Positions 8,023-17,286 of a stretch of 64,000 nt of DNA are shown here, piece after piece. The number at the start of each line of letters is the position of its first letter. Position 1 is the stretch's first letter. Both the position numbers and the translations under genes were made by a program. Source of the DNA: Caccousia sp900752115 (lineage in GTDB: Bacteria; Bacillota; Clostridia; Oscillospirales; Acutalibacteraceae); NCBI GenBank assembly GCA_902472225.1, contig CABRNB010000002.1:9820-73819 (forward strand), read 5' to 3'. A model generated the notes under the pieces. That model was not told the DNA's origin, made no database searches, and saw only the letters and a program-made list of their open reading frames with translations.

Positions 8023-8394
8023 ATGGTATCGTTTGACGGTTTTACGCTGGCTGACGGAATCCCCATCTATCTGCAGATCCTTCTTTTCCTCAAGCGCGGA
8101 GCAGTGGCAGGAACGATCCGGGATGGCGATGAACTGCCCTCGCGCCGTGTGCTTTCGGCGCTGCTTGGCGTTAATCCGAACACGGTGCAGAAGGCGTACC
8201 GTCTGTTGGAGGAGGAGGGGCTGATTGCTTCGCACAGCGGTGCGAAAAGCCTGATGGTGCTCGACACGGAGACGATTTCCCGTGTCCGCGCGGAGCTGCT
8301 TGAAAACGATGCAAAGGGAATGGTGAGCGCCATCCGGCAGATGGGGCTGACGAAAGCGGAGGCTCACGCTCTGCTTGACAAGTACTGGGAATGA
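8023..8394 (+). CDS. GntR-family regulator, YtrA type
   Basis: A 123-residue regulator with an N-terminal winged helix (IPIYLQILLFLKR, then LPSRRVLSALLGVNPNTVQKAYRLLEEEGLI at about residues 40-70) and only a short C-terminal tail of about 45 residues instead of an effector domain. That is the layout of the YtrA subfamily, which represses ABC transporter operons. A GGGAGG site precedes the ATG. It is the first gene of an operon with membrane proteins and an ABC ATPase, and paired operator-like repeats lie at its promoter. Confidence 0.92.
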   Translation: MVSFDGFTLADGIPIYLQILLFLKRGAVAGTIRDGDELPSRRVLSALLGVNPNTVQKAYRLLEEEGLIASHSGAKSLMVLDTETISRVRAELLENDAKGMVSAIRQMGLTKAEAHALLDKYWE

Positions 8395-8405
8395 GGTGAA
8401 ATTTG

Positions 8406-9134
8406 ATGCGCAGACATTTGTCCATCCTGATGTGGCTTGCCCGAAGCTCGCTGTGGAAGCTGCTTGCACTTTTTCTGCTCACGGCCGGAGCGGAAGCGGT
8501 CTGGTTTTTTCTGGCGCTGCAAAACGCTCCGGACGCATCGCTGGAAACGCTTGCGGGCGGAGGAGTGCTTGCCCTGCCTTGCGCCGTGAGCTTTTTGCTG
8601 CTCAGCGCGCTTCTCGGGAGGGTTGGCTGCGATCTCGGCGCGCGGCAGAGCTATACGCTGCGCCGTCTTGCCGTGACGGAGAAAGCGGTATTCACTTGGC
8701 AATGGATCTATAACAGCGGCTGTTTCCTGCTTTTCTGGGCTTTCCAGCTGGCAGTTTCCTTCGGCCTTTGTGCGATGTATGCGGCGCAGGCGGAGCCATC
8801 CATGGTGAGCGGACAGACAGTGTTTCTGGCCTTCAGCCGTGTGGCTCTGCTGCACGCCCTTCTCCCGCTGGAGGAAACCTTTCTCTGGTTTCGCAATGCG
8901 TTTTTTGACCTTGCACTGGGAGCGGCCTGTGCCGCTCTTCCGTACCGCCAGCGCCGCAGGAGGCTGGGCTGGGAAATTGCGGCAGCCTGTACGGTCGCGC
9001 TGTTTGGCTTTCCCGCCGGAGTAGGGCAGTGGGAGGGAAATGGAATTTCCCTGCTTCTGATGGTGTTCTTACTGCTCGAATGCTGTTTTTGTGTGTATGG
9101 ACGAGAGGGGGAGCTGGTCAATGAGGGAACATAG
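8406..9134 (+). CDS. membrane protein of the GntR-ABC operon
   Basis: The product is 242 residues with about five to six hydrophobic segments (for example residues 15-35, 50-70, 95-125, 190-225). The start ATG at 8406 follows AGGTGA; an adjacent TTG is possible. It sits between the YtrA-type regulator and a second membrane gene whose start overlaps its last 14 bases. In such operons these are the membrane partners of the ATPase. I see no domain I can name. It is likely one permease subunit. Confidence 0.72.
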   Translation: MRRHLSILMWLARSSLWKLLALFLLTAGAEAVWFFLALQNAPDASLETLAGGGVLALPCAVSFLLLSALLGRVGCDLGARQSYTLRRLAVTEKAVFTWQWIYNSGCFLLFWAFQLAVSFGLCAMYAAQAEPSMVSGQTVFLAFSRVALLHALLPLEETFLWFRNAFFDLALGAACAALPYRQRRRRLGWEIAAACTVALFGFPAGVGQWEGNGISLLLMVFLLLECCFCVYGREGELVNEGT

Positions 9135-9630
9135 CAGGCGTGCCCTGACGCCTCCGGGAATTTCGCTGTCCGGAGAGACGCGGTTTTTTGCAGCGGGACT
9201 GATCTGCGCCGCCCTCTACAGCCTGCGCTTTGTTCTCGCCTATGTCAACGCGCGCGGCGAGCTGTTTGAAACGAATCGGCTTACCCGGGAAAGGGTCCTC
9301 ATCGACGGGGCCGTAATGCCTGATTTTTTCGAGGTGCTCGATGGAGCTCTTCTCGGCTTTGCCGTTCTGGCCTTCTGTATGCTGTTCGCTGCCGTTTACC
9401 ACTATCAGACCCATTTTCACGGCAGCCGCAGTATTTACCTGATGCGCCGTCTTCCGGATCGCTGGGAGCTGCACAGACGGTGCCTGGCCGTACCTGTTCT
9501 CGGAGGACTGAGCTGCGCCGTCGTATCTTTTCTGCTCCTTCTGATTTATTTTACCATTTATCAGCTGGCCACCCCGCAGGAATGTTTGACGCCACACCAG
9601 TGGCAGAAGCTATGGAGTGTGATAGTATGA
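9121..9630 (+). CDS. second membrane protein of the GntR-ABC operon
   Basis: The product is 169 residues with three clear membrane segments (about residues 20-42, 73-95, 120-150) and the basic loop SRSIYLMRRLPDRWELHRR between the last two. Loops of this kind are seen in permease subunits that contact an ABC ATPase. The start at 9121 follows a GAGGGGGAG site inside the previous gene, and the stop overlaps the ATPase start in the arrangement ATGA. Function is inferred from operon position. Confidence 0.7.
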   Translation: MREHSRRALTPPGISLSGETRFFAAGLICAALYSLRFVLAYVNARGELFETNRLTRERVLIDGAVMPDFFEVLDGALLGFAVLAFCMLFAAVYHYQTHFHGSRSIYLMRRLPDRWELHRRCLAVPVLGGLSCAVVSFLLLLIYFTIYQLATPQECLTPHQWQKLWSVIV

Positions 9631-10367
9631 TCGAGCTCAGTCACGTTACTAAAAAATATGTGGGAAAGCAGGCTTTGTGCGACGTCAGTCTCGCTCTGCC
9701 GCGCGGAGAGATTGTCGGTCTGCTCGGAGAGAACGGAGCGGGAAAGACGACGCTGATGAAATGTATTCTTGGTTTTGTCCGTTTTGAGGGAACCATTACG
9801 CTCGACGGAGAACCGATCACGCACCGGAATATCGCGAGCCTTTCCTTCGGCACGAGCGAGCATTCGTTTTTTCCGGGGCTGACCGCCCAGGCGCACCGTG
9901 AATTCTACGAAGCGCATTTTCCTCGCTTTTCTGCTCAGCGGTTCCACGGGCTGATGGATTTCTTTCATCTGCCGCTTCATCAGCCGCTGCGCGCATTTTC
10001 TACGGGGCAAAAAAATCAGTTCGAGGTCATTCTGGCTCTCTCGCAGGGAGCGGACTACATTCTGCTCGACGAGCCGTTTGCGGGGAACGACATTTTCAAC
10101 CGTGAGGATTTTTACAAGGTGCTCAGCGGGATCCTCGAGCCGCACGAGACGGTGCTTCTCTCCACCCATCTTATCGAGGAGGTGTCCGGGTTCCTCGGCC
10201 GTGCCATCCTCCTGCGCGGCGGCAGAATTGTCGGCGATCTCTCTGTGCTCGAGCTGGAGGAGGAAGGAAAGAATCTGATGGACGCCGTCAAGGAAGCGTA
10301 CCATTACCGTGCAGATCGCGTCGGCAAGGCTATCGGTGCGCTGACGGGGGAGGAGGAACCAAAATGA
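9627..10367 (+). CDS. ABC transporter ATP-binding protein
   Basis: A 246-residue ATPase. Walker A is GENGAGKTT at about residue 35, Walker B is YILLDEPFAGND at about 145-155, and the signature is a weak FSTGQKNQFEV rather than LSGGQ. A switch histidine is present in LLSTHLIEE. The degraded signature (STGQK) is typical of YtrB-like ATPases of this operon type. It overlaps the gene before (ATGA) and the gene after (ATGA), so the operon is tightly coupled. The transported substrate is unknown; related operons respond to cell-envelope stress, which is only an analogy here. Confidence 0.9.
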   Translation: MIELSHVTKKYVGKQALCDVSLALPRGEIVGLLGENGAGKTTLMKCILGFVRFEGTITLDGEPITHRNIASLSFGTSEHSFFPGLTAQAHREFYEAHFPRFSAQRFHGLMDFFHLPLHQPLRAFSTGQKNQFEVILALSQGADYILLDEPFAGNDIFNREDFYKVLSGILEPHETVLLSTHLIEEVSGFLGRAILLRGGRIVGDLSVLELEEEGKNLMDAVKEAYHYRADRVGKAIGALTGEEEPK

Positions 10368-11773
10368 AGCGGTCGCTCGTTTGTTTTCTTCTTCTGCTGG
10401 TTATTGCCGTGGGCGGAAGCGCAGCCGTTTTTTCGCAGATATTTTCAAAGCGGGATCAGGTGGAAATTACGCAGGAAACTGTTTTCGGAGATCCGGCCGC
10501 TGCCGAGGGGCTGACGGTCACGATTCCGGCGGGTTACCGCGATCAGCTTTTCTGGGAGACAACGTGTAATTTGGGGGAGAAAACCGGGGCGGATTCGAGC
10601 TACGTTTTTTTCCAGACGGCGCAGCAGGCGGAGGAAACGCCGCGGGAGCCTTATCTTCAGCTGAGCACCCAGCTCTATATGGGATACCGCGAGAACAGCG
10701 GGGAAGACGGAATTTCTCAAGCCTACCGCGAGCTTTTCGAGGATACGCAGCCTGGAACGGAGAGTGAAAGGATCATTTTCCTGCGTGATTATTATGAGTA
10801 CTATCCCCTGTCGCTGGAATATCAGCTGACTTCTTCCTCTGATTTTTCGGATTTGCTGATGCAGGAGGGGTATGAAATGGGTGCGTATGATGGAGAACCC
10901 AAGCGCCTGTTTTCTGCCTTTGCAGCGTATTTCCGGATTCCGGTTCTGGAGGAGGAAACTCTTCGCATCAGCATTGGCAAGGATTCCGAGGGGAGAATTG
11001 CCAGTACAGGCTCGGGAAGTACCGACGACGATAACTTTGCGATGTACACGGTGAGCGCTGTGAGAGGGAACGAATGCTATTTTGCGTTTGACGCGCACAC
11101 CTATGAGGGAAACCTTGTCGATGTCAGCCAAATTTCCGGCGGTTTCGGAATCTATCGGATGACCTTCCGGGATCTGCAGGGGCAGGATTTTGGAGTTGGA
11201 CTTGAGTCGCTTGAAACCGTGTACCGTCTGGACCCGCAGGCTGCGATATTGGGGCTGACGCTCAGCGAGGACGAATCGCGTCTGCTGCTTCATACGCGCG
11301 AGGGCAGCGATTATGTGGTGACGGGAATTGATCTTGCTTCCATGCAGCCGGTGCAGAGAGCGGTAGCGAAAAATGTCATTGTTCCCAATGGGGGATTCAG
11401 CTTTTTTGAGGAAGACGGCTTTTTTGTTGTGGTGACGGATCATCTTTCCGTTTTCACGCTCGAGGAAAACGGCGAGTGTTCGCTGGCTTTGTGCGTGCCC
11501 ATTGACTACGAAAAAACGAACCCCACCTTCCTTGTCAACTCGACACGGATGGCCTTCGACGGCGAGCGCCTGGCCGTCTGCGATTATCTGACAGATGCCG
11601 GTACGTTTGGTCCGAACTTTGATGTCTTTGTTTACGACGAAACGGGACTGGTTTACGATGGCCGGTATCACAGCAGCCTGAGTCTCGGCGGCGTGGAGGG
11701 AAACAACGATTCGCTCATTCGATCGACAAACCAATTTAGTATTACAGTGGAATGGAAACAAAACGAAGGATAA
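10364..11773 (+). CDS. exported or membrane-anchored protein of the GntR-ABC operon, function unknown
   Basis: The product is 469 residues with an N-terminal signal or anchor (MKRSLVCFLLLLVIAVGGSAAVF) and no lipobox cysteine. The rest is hydrophilic and acidic. The C-terminal half holds repeated strands of the type LGLTLSEDESRLLLHTREGSDYVVTGIDL, which suggest a beta-propeller-like fold. The start overlaps the ATPase stop, so it is expressed with the transporter and probably acts outside the membrane as a sensor or partner. I do not recognise a family. A strong terminator follows. Confidence 0.75.
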   Translation: MKRSLVCFLLLLVIAVGGSAAVFSQIFSKRDQVEITQETVFGDPAAAEGLTVTIPAGYRDQLFWETTCNLGEKTGADSSYVFFQTAQQAEETPREPYLQLSTQLYMGYRENSGEDGISQAYRELFEDTQPGTESERIIFLRDYYEYYPLSLEYQLTSSSDFSDLLMQEGYEMGAYDGEPKRLFSAFAAYFRIPVLEEETLRISIGKDSEGRIASTGSGSTDDDNFAMYTVSAVRGNECYFAFDAHTYEGNLVDVSQISGGFGIYRMTFRDLQGQDFGVGLESLETVYRLDPQAAILGLTLSEDESRLLLHTREGSDYVVTGIDLASMQPVQRAVAKNVIVPNGGFSFFEEDGFFVVVTDHLSVFTLEENGECSLALCVPIDYEKTNPTFLVNSTRMAFDGERLAVCDYLTDAGTFGPNFDVFVYDETGLVYDGRYHSSLSLGGVEGNNDSLIRSTNQFSITVEWKQNEG

Positions 11774-11774
11774 A

Positions 11775-11818
11775 AAACGCCGCTGTCCGCTCTGTGAAAA
11801 GGGCGGACGGCGGCGTTT
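11775..11818. terminator. bidirectional terminator between converging operons
   Basis: A 16-bp stem with a single G-U pair (11775-11790 with 11803-11818) separates the rightward GntR operon from the leftward RpiR gene. The minus strand carries a run of six T after the stem and the plus strand three. Confidence 0.85.
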
Positions 11819-11878
11819 GACGTGAAATACCGGCTGAAACTGAAACGTGGCTGCCGGCAAATGCGGATTTTTCTACGG

Positions 11879-12718
11879 CTACAGCGATTGTTTTGCCGCA
11901 TATTTTTCTTTTAGTTGATGCAGGCGCTCAAGACGGAGGCCGGCTTCGGTTCCCATGCTTTCGGAGAGAGCGACGATGAGGGCGTCGACGAGGGCAGAGG
12001 GGGCTGTCATGGAATGATACTCGTTTGGTTCTCCCCGGCTGACAAAAAGGTTGATGTCCGCCTGCTCGTCTGCGGGCACATAGGAACGGCCGGAAAAAGA
12101 GAGCGTGCGGAATCCCGCTTCTCTGCTGTAATCCAGAATTGTTTGTCCTTCCCGGGAAAGCTTGGAGAGGCAGAACAGAACGACAAGATCGTCCTGCTGC
12201 ACCTGTGCCAGTCCTTCCAGAAGCTCCGAGCCGCCAGAGGGGAGGAGTGTGACCGGAATGCCAAGACGTCTGGCGCGGAAAAAGAGAAGCTGTCCGGGGG
12301 AAGCAGAGGCGTTTTTGGCGTGAATCCAGACATGCCGGGCCTTCTGGACAGCGCGGACAGCCTGTGCAAATTGATCGGAACGAAGCTCCTCGAGCGTTTT
12401 TTGCAGAAGGAGCTGCTGGCGGCGCATCCATGCATCGAGCGTAAAGCCGGTTTCCCGGTTCAGAGTTTCCGCCATCTTGGCGGCGGGACCCGGCCCCGGC
12501 GCGCTTTGACGCTTGACAAGCTGACGCAGTTCCCTGTAATCGGCGCACCCGACATGGCGCACGAAGCGTGAAACGGTCGCATCAGCCAGCTGTAATCGAT
12601 TGGCCAGCTGGCCGATCGAAAGGAAGAGAAACTCTTCTGTATTTTGAGAGATATAGTCCAGAATTCGTGCGTCGGCTTTGGTCAAATGATTGGAGCCGGT
12701 GGGAAATTGAAGCTGCAT
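11879..12718 (-). CDS. MurR/RpiR-family transcriptional regulator
   Basis: The product is 279 residues. An N-terminal RpiR helix-turn-helix (about residues 10-75, with IGQLANRLQLADATVSRFVRHVG) is followed by a SIS sugar-phosphate-binding domain from about 110 (VWIHAKNASASPGQLLFFRARRLG). SIS regulators sense phosphosugars. A clear ACAGGAGG site precedes the ATG. It lies downstream of a PHP hydrolase and an ECF transporter read in the same direction, with 40 bases to the PHP gene, so it probably controls them. The effector is unknown. Confidence 0.9.
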   Translation of the reverse strand: MQLQFPTGSNHLTKADARILDYISQNTEEFLFLSIGQLANRLQLADATVSRFVRHVGCADYRELRQLVKRQSAPGPGPAAKMAETLNRETGFTLDAWMRRQQLLLQKTLEELRSDQFAQAVRAVQKARHVWIHAKNASASPGQLLFFRARRLGIPVTLLPSGGSELLEGLAQVQQDDLVVLFCLSKLSREGQTILDYSREAGFRTLSFSGRSYVPADEQADINLFVSRGEPNEYHSMTAPSALVDALIVALSESMGTEAGLRLERLHQLKEKYAAKQSL

Positions 12719-12757
12719 ATTACCTCCTGTCGCAAAAACGGTCAGCGAGAAAAGAGG

Positions 12758-13573
12758 TTATGCGCAGCAGGAGGGATTAGAAGACTCCACTCCGGTCAAA
12801 AGCTGCACATAGTCTCCTCCGAGAGCGTGAATTTCCTTGAGCGCCCGCTTGAGCAGGCCGGCGGTTCGTACCTGGAAAGCGGCCTGTTCCGAAACTTCAA
12901 TCCGATAATTTTTCTCCACGAGCTGTGACCGGAGCGCTTCGATGGTGGAGAAAGCCTGTGGGAAGACCGTACGGACACATCCATACTGTACGGCCTGATG
13001 CGTATCGCTTCCCGCTGCGACAGGTTTCCCGAGCCTGGCTCCCAGCCCTTCGACGAGCTGTCTGGTGCGGTCAACGTTTTCCGCGATATCCTTGCCGTTG
13101 AGATCAAGAAAATCAAATTGGGCGAGCAGTTCTTCCGGCAGTTCGGGAATATGTCCGCCCTGCCGGAAGGGGTGTCCCGCTCCGATGAGAACAGGATATT
13201 CCCGAAACAGCTCTGCCAGACGGGCAAAGGGAAGAAAGCTTCCGGGAGTTTTATAGCGTTCCAGTCTGGCGTTCAGCTCGAGGATGGCTTCCGCGGGACC
13301 GATGGAAAGCACATGTCCGCCCTCAGCGATGTCGGTTTCCATGCCCGGGAAAATGCGCAGTCCGTTTTCCAGGACAAGTGTGTCGCCGTCTCTTACGGCT
13401 GTCTGCAGCAGATAGCCGTAAAGCTTGTTAAATTGCAGCGTATTGAAATGCTCTGTCAGACACAGAGCGTCAAGCCCTGCCGCCTGGGCTTCCCCAAACA
13501 GCCAGTCCGTATAGGCGGGGGAAAACGGAAGCTTCTTGGCGAGCTTCCCGTGCGTATGAAAATCCAGATTCAA
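12758..13573 (-). CDS. PHP-domain metal-dependent hydrolase
   Basis: The product is 271 residues with the PHP metal ligands in order: DFHTHG at the N-terminus, LTEHFN near 40, GMETDI near 75, GAGHPF near 135 and GSDTHQ near 190. PHP proteins are phosphoesterases such as histidinol phosphatase or nucleases. The start is a TTG (13571-13573) after AGAGGAT. It lies between an ECF transporter and an RpiR regulator, which suggests it acts on the imported compound or its phosphorylated form. The substrate is not defined. Confidence 0.85.
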   Translation of the reverse strand: MNLDFHTHGKLAKKLPFSPAYTDWLFGEAQAAGLDALCLTEHFNTLQFNKLYGYLLQTAVRDGDTLVLENGLRIFPGMETDIAEGGHVLSIGPAEAILELNARLERYKTPGSFLPFARLAELFREYPVLIGAGHPFRQGGHIPELPEELLAQFDFLDLNGKDIAENVDRTRQLVEGLGARLGKPVAAGSDTHQAVQYGCVRTVFPQAFSTIEALRSQLVEKNYRIEVSEQAAFQVRTAGLLKRALKEIHALGGDYVQLLTGVESSNPSCCA

Positions 13574-13637
13574 TTTTTATCCTCTTTTCTGACAATATCA
13601 TCATGCCCTTAGGGGACAAAGCGGCCGCTAAGGGGAA

Positions 13638-14477
13638 TTATAAAAGGGTGGACACCAGAATGAAAACGGAGATCCAGAGAAAGGAAAGGGAGAGAAATAA
13701 AAGGTCGCGGTATTCCATTTTCAGCGTGGAAAGTTTGATTTTCCGGACCTCCTTGTTGACGGCGGCATACCGGTAGCCCTTCAGCTCGAGAGCTTCCACC
13801 GTCGTACGGGAGCGCTTGGCGGTGTTGAGCATCAGCGGATAGAAGGCGTGAACGATCAGTTGGACCTGATAGCAGAGATAGCGTATTTTTCCTATGAGCG
13901 TTTCATGTGCGGGAGGGTTGCCGCGCAGACGGAAGGAGAGCAGAATGCTCTGGAATTCTTCCATCAGCATCGGAAGAACGCGGTATGCATAGGAGATGGA
14001 AAAGGAAAGACGTTCCGGACAGCCGAACCACATCAGGCCGTTTGCAAGACGATCCGGATCGAGGCCGGAGAAAACGGTGATGGAGGCAAGGGAGCAGACG
14101 GCGATTTTGAGGGTCAGAACCAGCAAAGGAACGGCGGAGGAGGCGTTTCCTCCGAACAGGAGCGTCACAAGAAAGAGATAGCCTGTCTGAGAGAAAACGC
14201 CGACGCCGAAAAGGAACAGGACCAGTCCGGCCACACGGGCCAGACGCGTCGTGAAAGCGACGAGCAGAAAGCATCCTATTAAAAAATAGGGATCGCTGAC
14301 AAACCAGGGCACGAATCCCACGAACAGATACCAGACAATCAGGCTTCTGGGATCAAGAGCCGCGATCACGGTATCGCCGTTTCCGTATGCGTTTTTCAGT
14401 ACTTGGTTGCGAAGAAACTCAATGGAAAACTTGTCCAGGATGTTTTCAGACAGTTTTCTTTTCAGTTTGACTTCCAT
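13638..14477 (-). CDS. ecfT: ECF transporter T component (EcfT)
   Basis: The product is 279 residues with membrane segments in the first half and the conserved ATPase-coupling region in the second: LSFRLRGNPP at about 175-185 and ALELKGYRYA at about 230, the two Ala-Arg-Gly-like helices of EcfT. It transmits ATP hydrolysis to the substrate-binding S subunit. The ATG follows GAAGGAG and starts six bases after the ATPase stop. ATPase, T and S genes are all adjacent, so this is a dedicated (group I type) ECF system. Confidence 0.92.
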   Translation of the reverse strand: MEVKLKRKLSENILDKFSIEFLRNQVLKNAYGNGDTVIAALDPRSLIVWYLFVGFVPWFVSDPYFLIGCFLLVAFTTRLARVAGLVLFLFGVGVFSQTGYLFLVTLLFGGNASSAVPLLVLTLKIAVCSLASITVFSGLDPDRLANGLMWFGCPERLSFSISYAYRVLPMLMEEFQSILLSFRLRGNPPAHETLIGKIRYLCYQVQLIVHAFYPLMLNTAKRSRTTVEALELKGYRYAAVNKEVRKIKLSTLKMEYRDLLFLSLSFLWISVFILVSTLL

Positions 14478-14483
14478 ATTTTT

Positions 14484-16178
14484 TTACTCCTTCTCCAAGC
14501 AGCGGGTGAATTCCTCGATGGTATAACACAATGCCCTCGGTTCGAGCGATTGGGCCATGGAAAAAATTTCGGGAGGCCGGATACCGACGGTTCGCAGAAG
14601 CGCGGGATCGGAGAAAATTTCATCCCGGGTTCCGTCCGCCACGGCCTTCCCCTGATGCAGGACGATTACCCGCTCAGCCCACTCGCAGACAAGCTGCATG
14701 TCATGTGTAGCGATCATCGCTGTGACCGCCGCATTCTTCATTCCGGCGATTGTCCGCACGATTTCCTTGCGCGTGGCGACGTCAAGATTGGCCGTGGGTT
14801 CGTCCAGAAGCAGAATTTCCGGATGCAGCGCAACACCGATGGCCAGGCTGGCACGGCGCATTTGCCCTCCCGAGAGGAGACGGCCGTCCCGTCCGGCCAG
14901 TTCTGTCAATCGGAAACGCTGCAGAAGTTCCCGTGTCCGTTCGGAAAAATCGGAGATCCCCCGCGCCTGCATAGCGAAGGCAATGTCGGATTCAATGGAA
15001 TCCTTGATAAACATTTCCTCGGGATTCTGATAAACGAGAGAGAGGGTGCCGGACAGCTCCTCAGGCTTTTTCCCCCGCAGGCTTTCCCCATGCAGAAAAA
15101 GCTCGCCTGTCTGAGGCTTGACAAGTCCCAGCATCATTTTCATCAGTGTGGACTTTCCTGCGCCGTTTGAGCCGATGAGGGCAATTTTTTCTCCCCGGCG
15201 AATGGTCAGGTTCAGGCCGTCGAATACCGTCCGTTTTTCTCCCGTTACGGTCGGGTAGGAAGCGGACACGTTCCGAAACTCGAAAACAGACTCCCCGGCA
15301 GGACGGTCGGAAGAAGACGGGAGTGCGTGCGGGCGCAAGGAAAAACGTCCGAAGGCTTGCTTTCCTTCTTCGATCGTGGTAGGGAGAGACTGCGCGGCGT
15401 CGAGCCGCCCTTCTTTTTGAAGCTTTCGCGCTGCCATGGTAACCTGAGGAGGAAAGATACTGCTTGCTTCAAGCTCTTCCACACGACGCAGCGCCTCTCC
15501 GGCAGGGAGCTTCCAGGCGGCGGATCCGTCACGCATCAATACGACATGCTTGCAGTAATCGGCGATGTATTCGGTGTGGTGCTCGATAACAATAATCGTT
15601 TTTCCGTACTTTTCGTTGAGTTCCTTCAAAATGTGATAGATGCGGTCGGCATGTCCGGGATCGAGCTGTGCGATCGGCTCGTCGAGGATCAGGACCTCCG
15701 GACCAAGGGAGACAGCTCCGGCAAGGGCGAGAAGATGTGTCTGACCGCCGGAGAGCTGCCAGACATAGTCATTTTCTCTTCCCTCAAGACCGCACATGGA
15801 AAGCGCCCTGCGTCCCTGCTCCCGGTAATCGGACATGGCGTAATTCAGACAGGCGTAGGAAGCGTCATCAAGGACTGTCGGGCGTACAATCTGGTTTTCG
15901 AAGTCCTGATATACATATCCAACTCTGCGAGCAAGGCTGCCGACGTCGGCTTCCCGTGTGTCGATGCCGTCCACACGGACGCTTCCGGAAAATTCTCCTG
16001 CAATAAAATGGGGGATCAGGCCGTTGAGCGTCTTGCAGAGCGTTGACTTGCCGCAGCCGTTGTTTCCCACAATCGCAAGAAAGTCTCCCTTCTCTATCCG
16101 GAGGGAGACATTTCTCAGAATCGGTTTGTCTGCCGCAGGGTAAGAGTATGTCAGATTCTCAATCTCAATGATACTCAT
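14484..16178 (-). CDS. ECF transporter fused double ATPase (EcfA1-EcfA2)
   Basis: The product is 564 residues containing two ABC ATPase domains. The first has Walker A VGNNGCGKST near residue 37, signature LSGGQTHLL near 143 and Walker B LILDEPIAQLD. The second has IGSNGAGKST near 330, LSGGQMRRAS near 430 and LLLDEPTANLD. Normal ECF modules encode these as two proteins; a fused pair is known in YkoD-type systems. The start overlaps the S-component stop in the arrangement ATGA. It powers uptake through the T component encoded next. Confidence 0.93.
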   Translation of the reverse strand: MSIIEIENLTYSYPAADKPILRNVSLRIEKGDFLAIVGNNGCGKSTLCKTLNGLIPHFIAGEFSGSVRVDGIDTREADVGSLARRVGYVYQDFENQIVRPTVLDDASYACLNYAMSDYREQGRRALSMCGLEGRENDYVWQLSGGQTHLLALAGAVSLGPEVLILDEPIAQLDPGHADRIYHILKELNEKYGKTIIVIEHHTEYIADYCKHVVLMRDGSAAWKLPAGEALRRVEELEASSIFPPQVTMAARKLQKEGRLDAAQSLPTTIEEGKQAFGRFSLRPHALPSSSDRPAGESVFEFRNVSASYPTVTGEKRTVFDGLNLTIRRGEKIALIGSNGAGKSTLMKMMLGLVKPQTGELFLHGESLRGKKPEELSGTLSLVYQNPEEMFIKDSIESDIAFAMQARGISDFSERTRELLQRFRLTELAGRDGRLLSGGQMRRASLAIGVALHPEILLLDEPTANLDVATRKEIVRTIAGMKNAAVTAMIATHDMQLVCEWAERVIVLHQGKAVADGTRDEIFSDPALLRTVGIRPPEIFSMAQSLEPRALCYTIEEFTRCLEKE

Positions 16179-17026
16179 GCCTGACGCCCGCCTGCCCTGT
16201 CAAACCGAAGTTTGAGAACGGTAATCACAGCCACGGCTGCCGCCGCCGCGACGACAAGGCCAACCGCCAGAGCGGTTCCGCTTTCCGCCCACTCCGCTTC
16301 CCATTCGATCAGAGGGGTGCCGCTGCTGGCCAGAAGCTCCGAGCCTGCCGCTGCGGCAAAGCCGACGATGGCTCCCAGTGCAATTTTCCAACTGAAGGCG
16401 CCCAGACCGGTCTCGGGACGGCGGGGCTGCATGCCGAGCAGAGGCTCAATCTTTCCATACAGTCTGGGAACAAGGAAGAGCGTGGGAAGCATGCAGAACA
16501 GGATGCCGGAGAAGAGCAGGTCGTTGAGGAAGGCGAAGCCTTCGGTGAAGAAAACGCTTTCGGGAAGGCCGGCCACTGCCTCGAAATCCTCTACGGCAAA
16601 CTGTACTTTCATGATGTCGACAAGCATTCCCATGAACAGCTGCAGCGCTGTACCGGTGATAGCGGCAATGCCGACCATCTTACGGTTGGAAGGGTCGCGC
16701 ACCATGCGTCCTGCGACATAAACGCCGATTGTAACCGTCAGGAATTTTTCCAGTTCGCCGAGGCCGCCAAACTGGCCCAGCATAATCTCGCTGAACACCA
16801 GCTCCCCGGTGGCAGCGCCGAGCGCGGCGGAAAGGGGGTCAAACAAAATGGCGAGTGTCAGCGGGATAAAGAGAAAATATTCGACGGAGAATTCTACAAG
16901 ACCGACCTGAAATTTGGGGATTAACTCTGTGAAAAGAGTTGCGAGGCCGTAGAGTGTCATGGAGAGTACGAATACCATGAGCTTCTGAGACTGCGCTGCC
17001 GTTTGGCGTTTGGTGAGTTCCATCAT
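16175..17026 (-). CDS. ECF transporter S component, substrate unknown
   Basis: The product is 283 residues with about seven to eight membrane segments. It is longer than typical S components (about 180-200 residues) because of an extra C-terminal pair of membrane helices from about residue 210, ending in an alanine/valine-rich helix. The start chosen is the first ATG of an ATG-ATG pair at 17026, six bases after AGGAGG; an upstream in-frame ATG at 17113 lacks a site. It is the first gene of the ECF operon. I cannot assign the substrate from sequence. The PHP hydrolase and the sugar-phosphate-type regulator nearby hint at a phosphorylated metabolite pathway. Confidence 0.78.
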   Translation of the reverse strand: MMELTKRQTAAQSQKLMVFVLSMTLYGLATLFTELIPKFQVGLVEFSVEYFLFIPLTLAILFDPLSAALGAATGELVFSEIMLGQFGGLGELEKFLTVTIGVYVAGRMVRDPSNRKMVGIAAITGTALQLFMGMLVDIMKVQFAVEDFEAVAGLPESVFFTEGFAFLNDLLFSGILFCMLPTLFLVPRLYGKIEPLLGMQPRRPETGLGAFSWKIALGAIVGFAAAAGSELLASSGTPLIEWEAEWAESGTALAVGLVVAAAAAVAVITVLKLRFDRAGGRQA

Positions 17027-17286
17027 TTCCATCCTCCTGAAACGATTGTTTCCTTTTTCTTGCGATCGCTTACAGGTACTATTGTAGCGAATCTTTTGTA
17101 AAGGATCGACCAAGGGGATGTAAACCTGTGTAAAAAAGAAACTATATTTTCGTAAGAAAGAAAATGAAATTCTTTTTTCAGAGAACAGAGGATGCTTTCG
17201 GAATCGGTACTTTATCGATATTCCGACATGAGGACATCAGAGGCAGGCTCGGACTTTTTGTGAGATTTCTTTTTTGGCGCCTTGTT

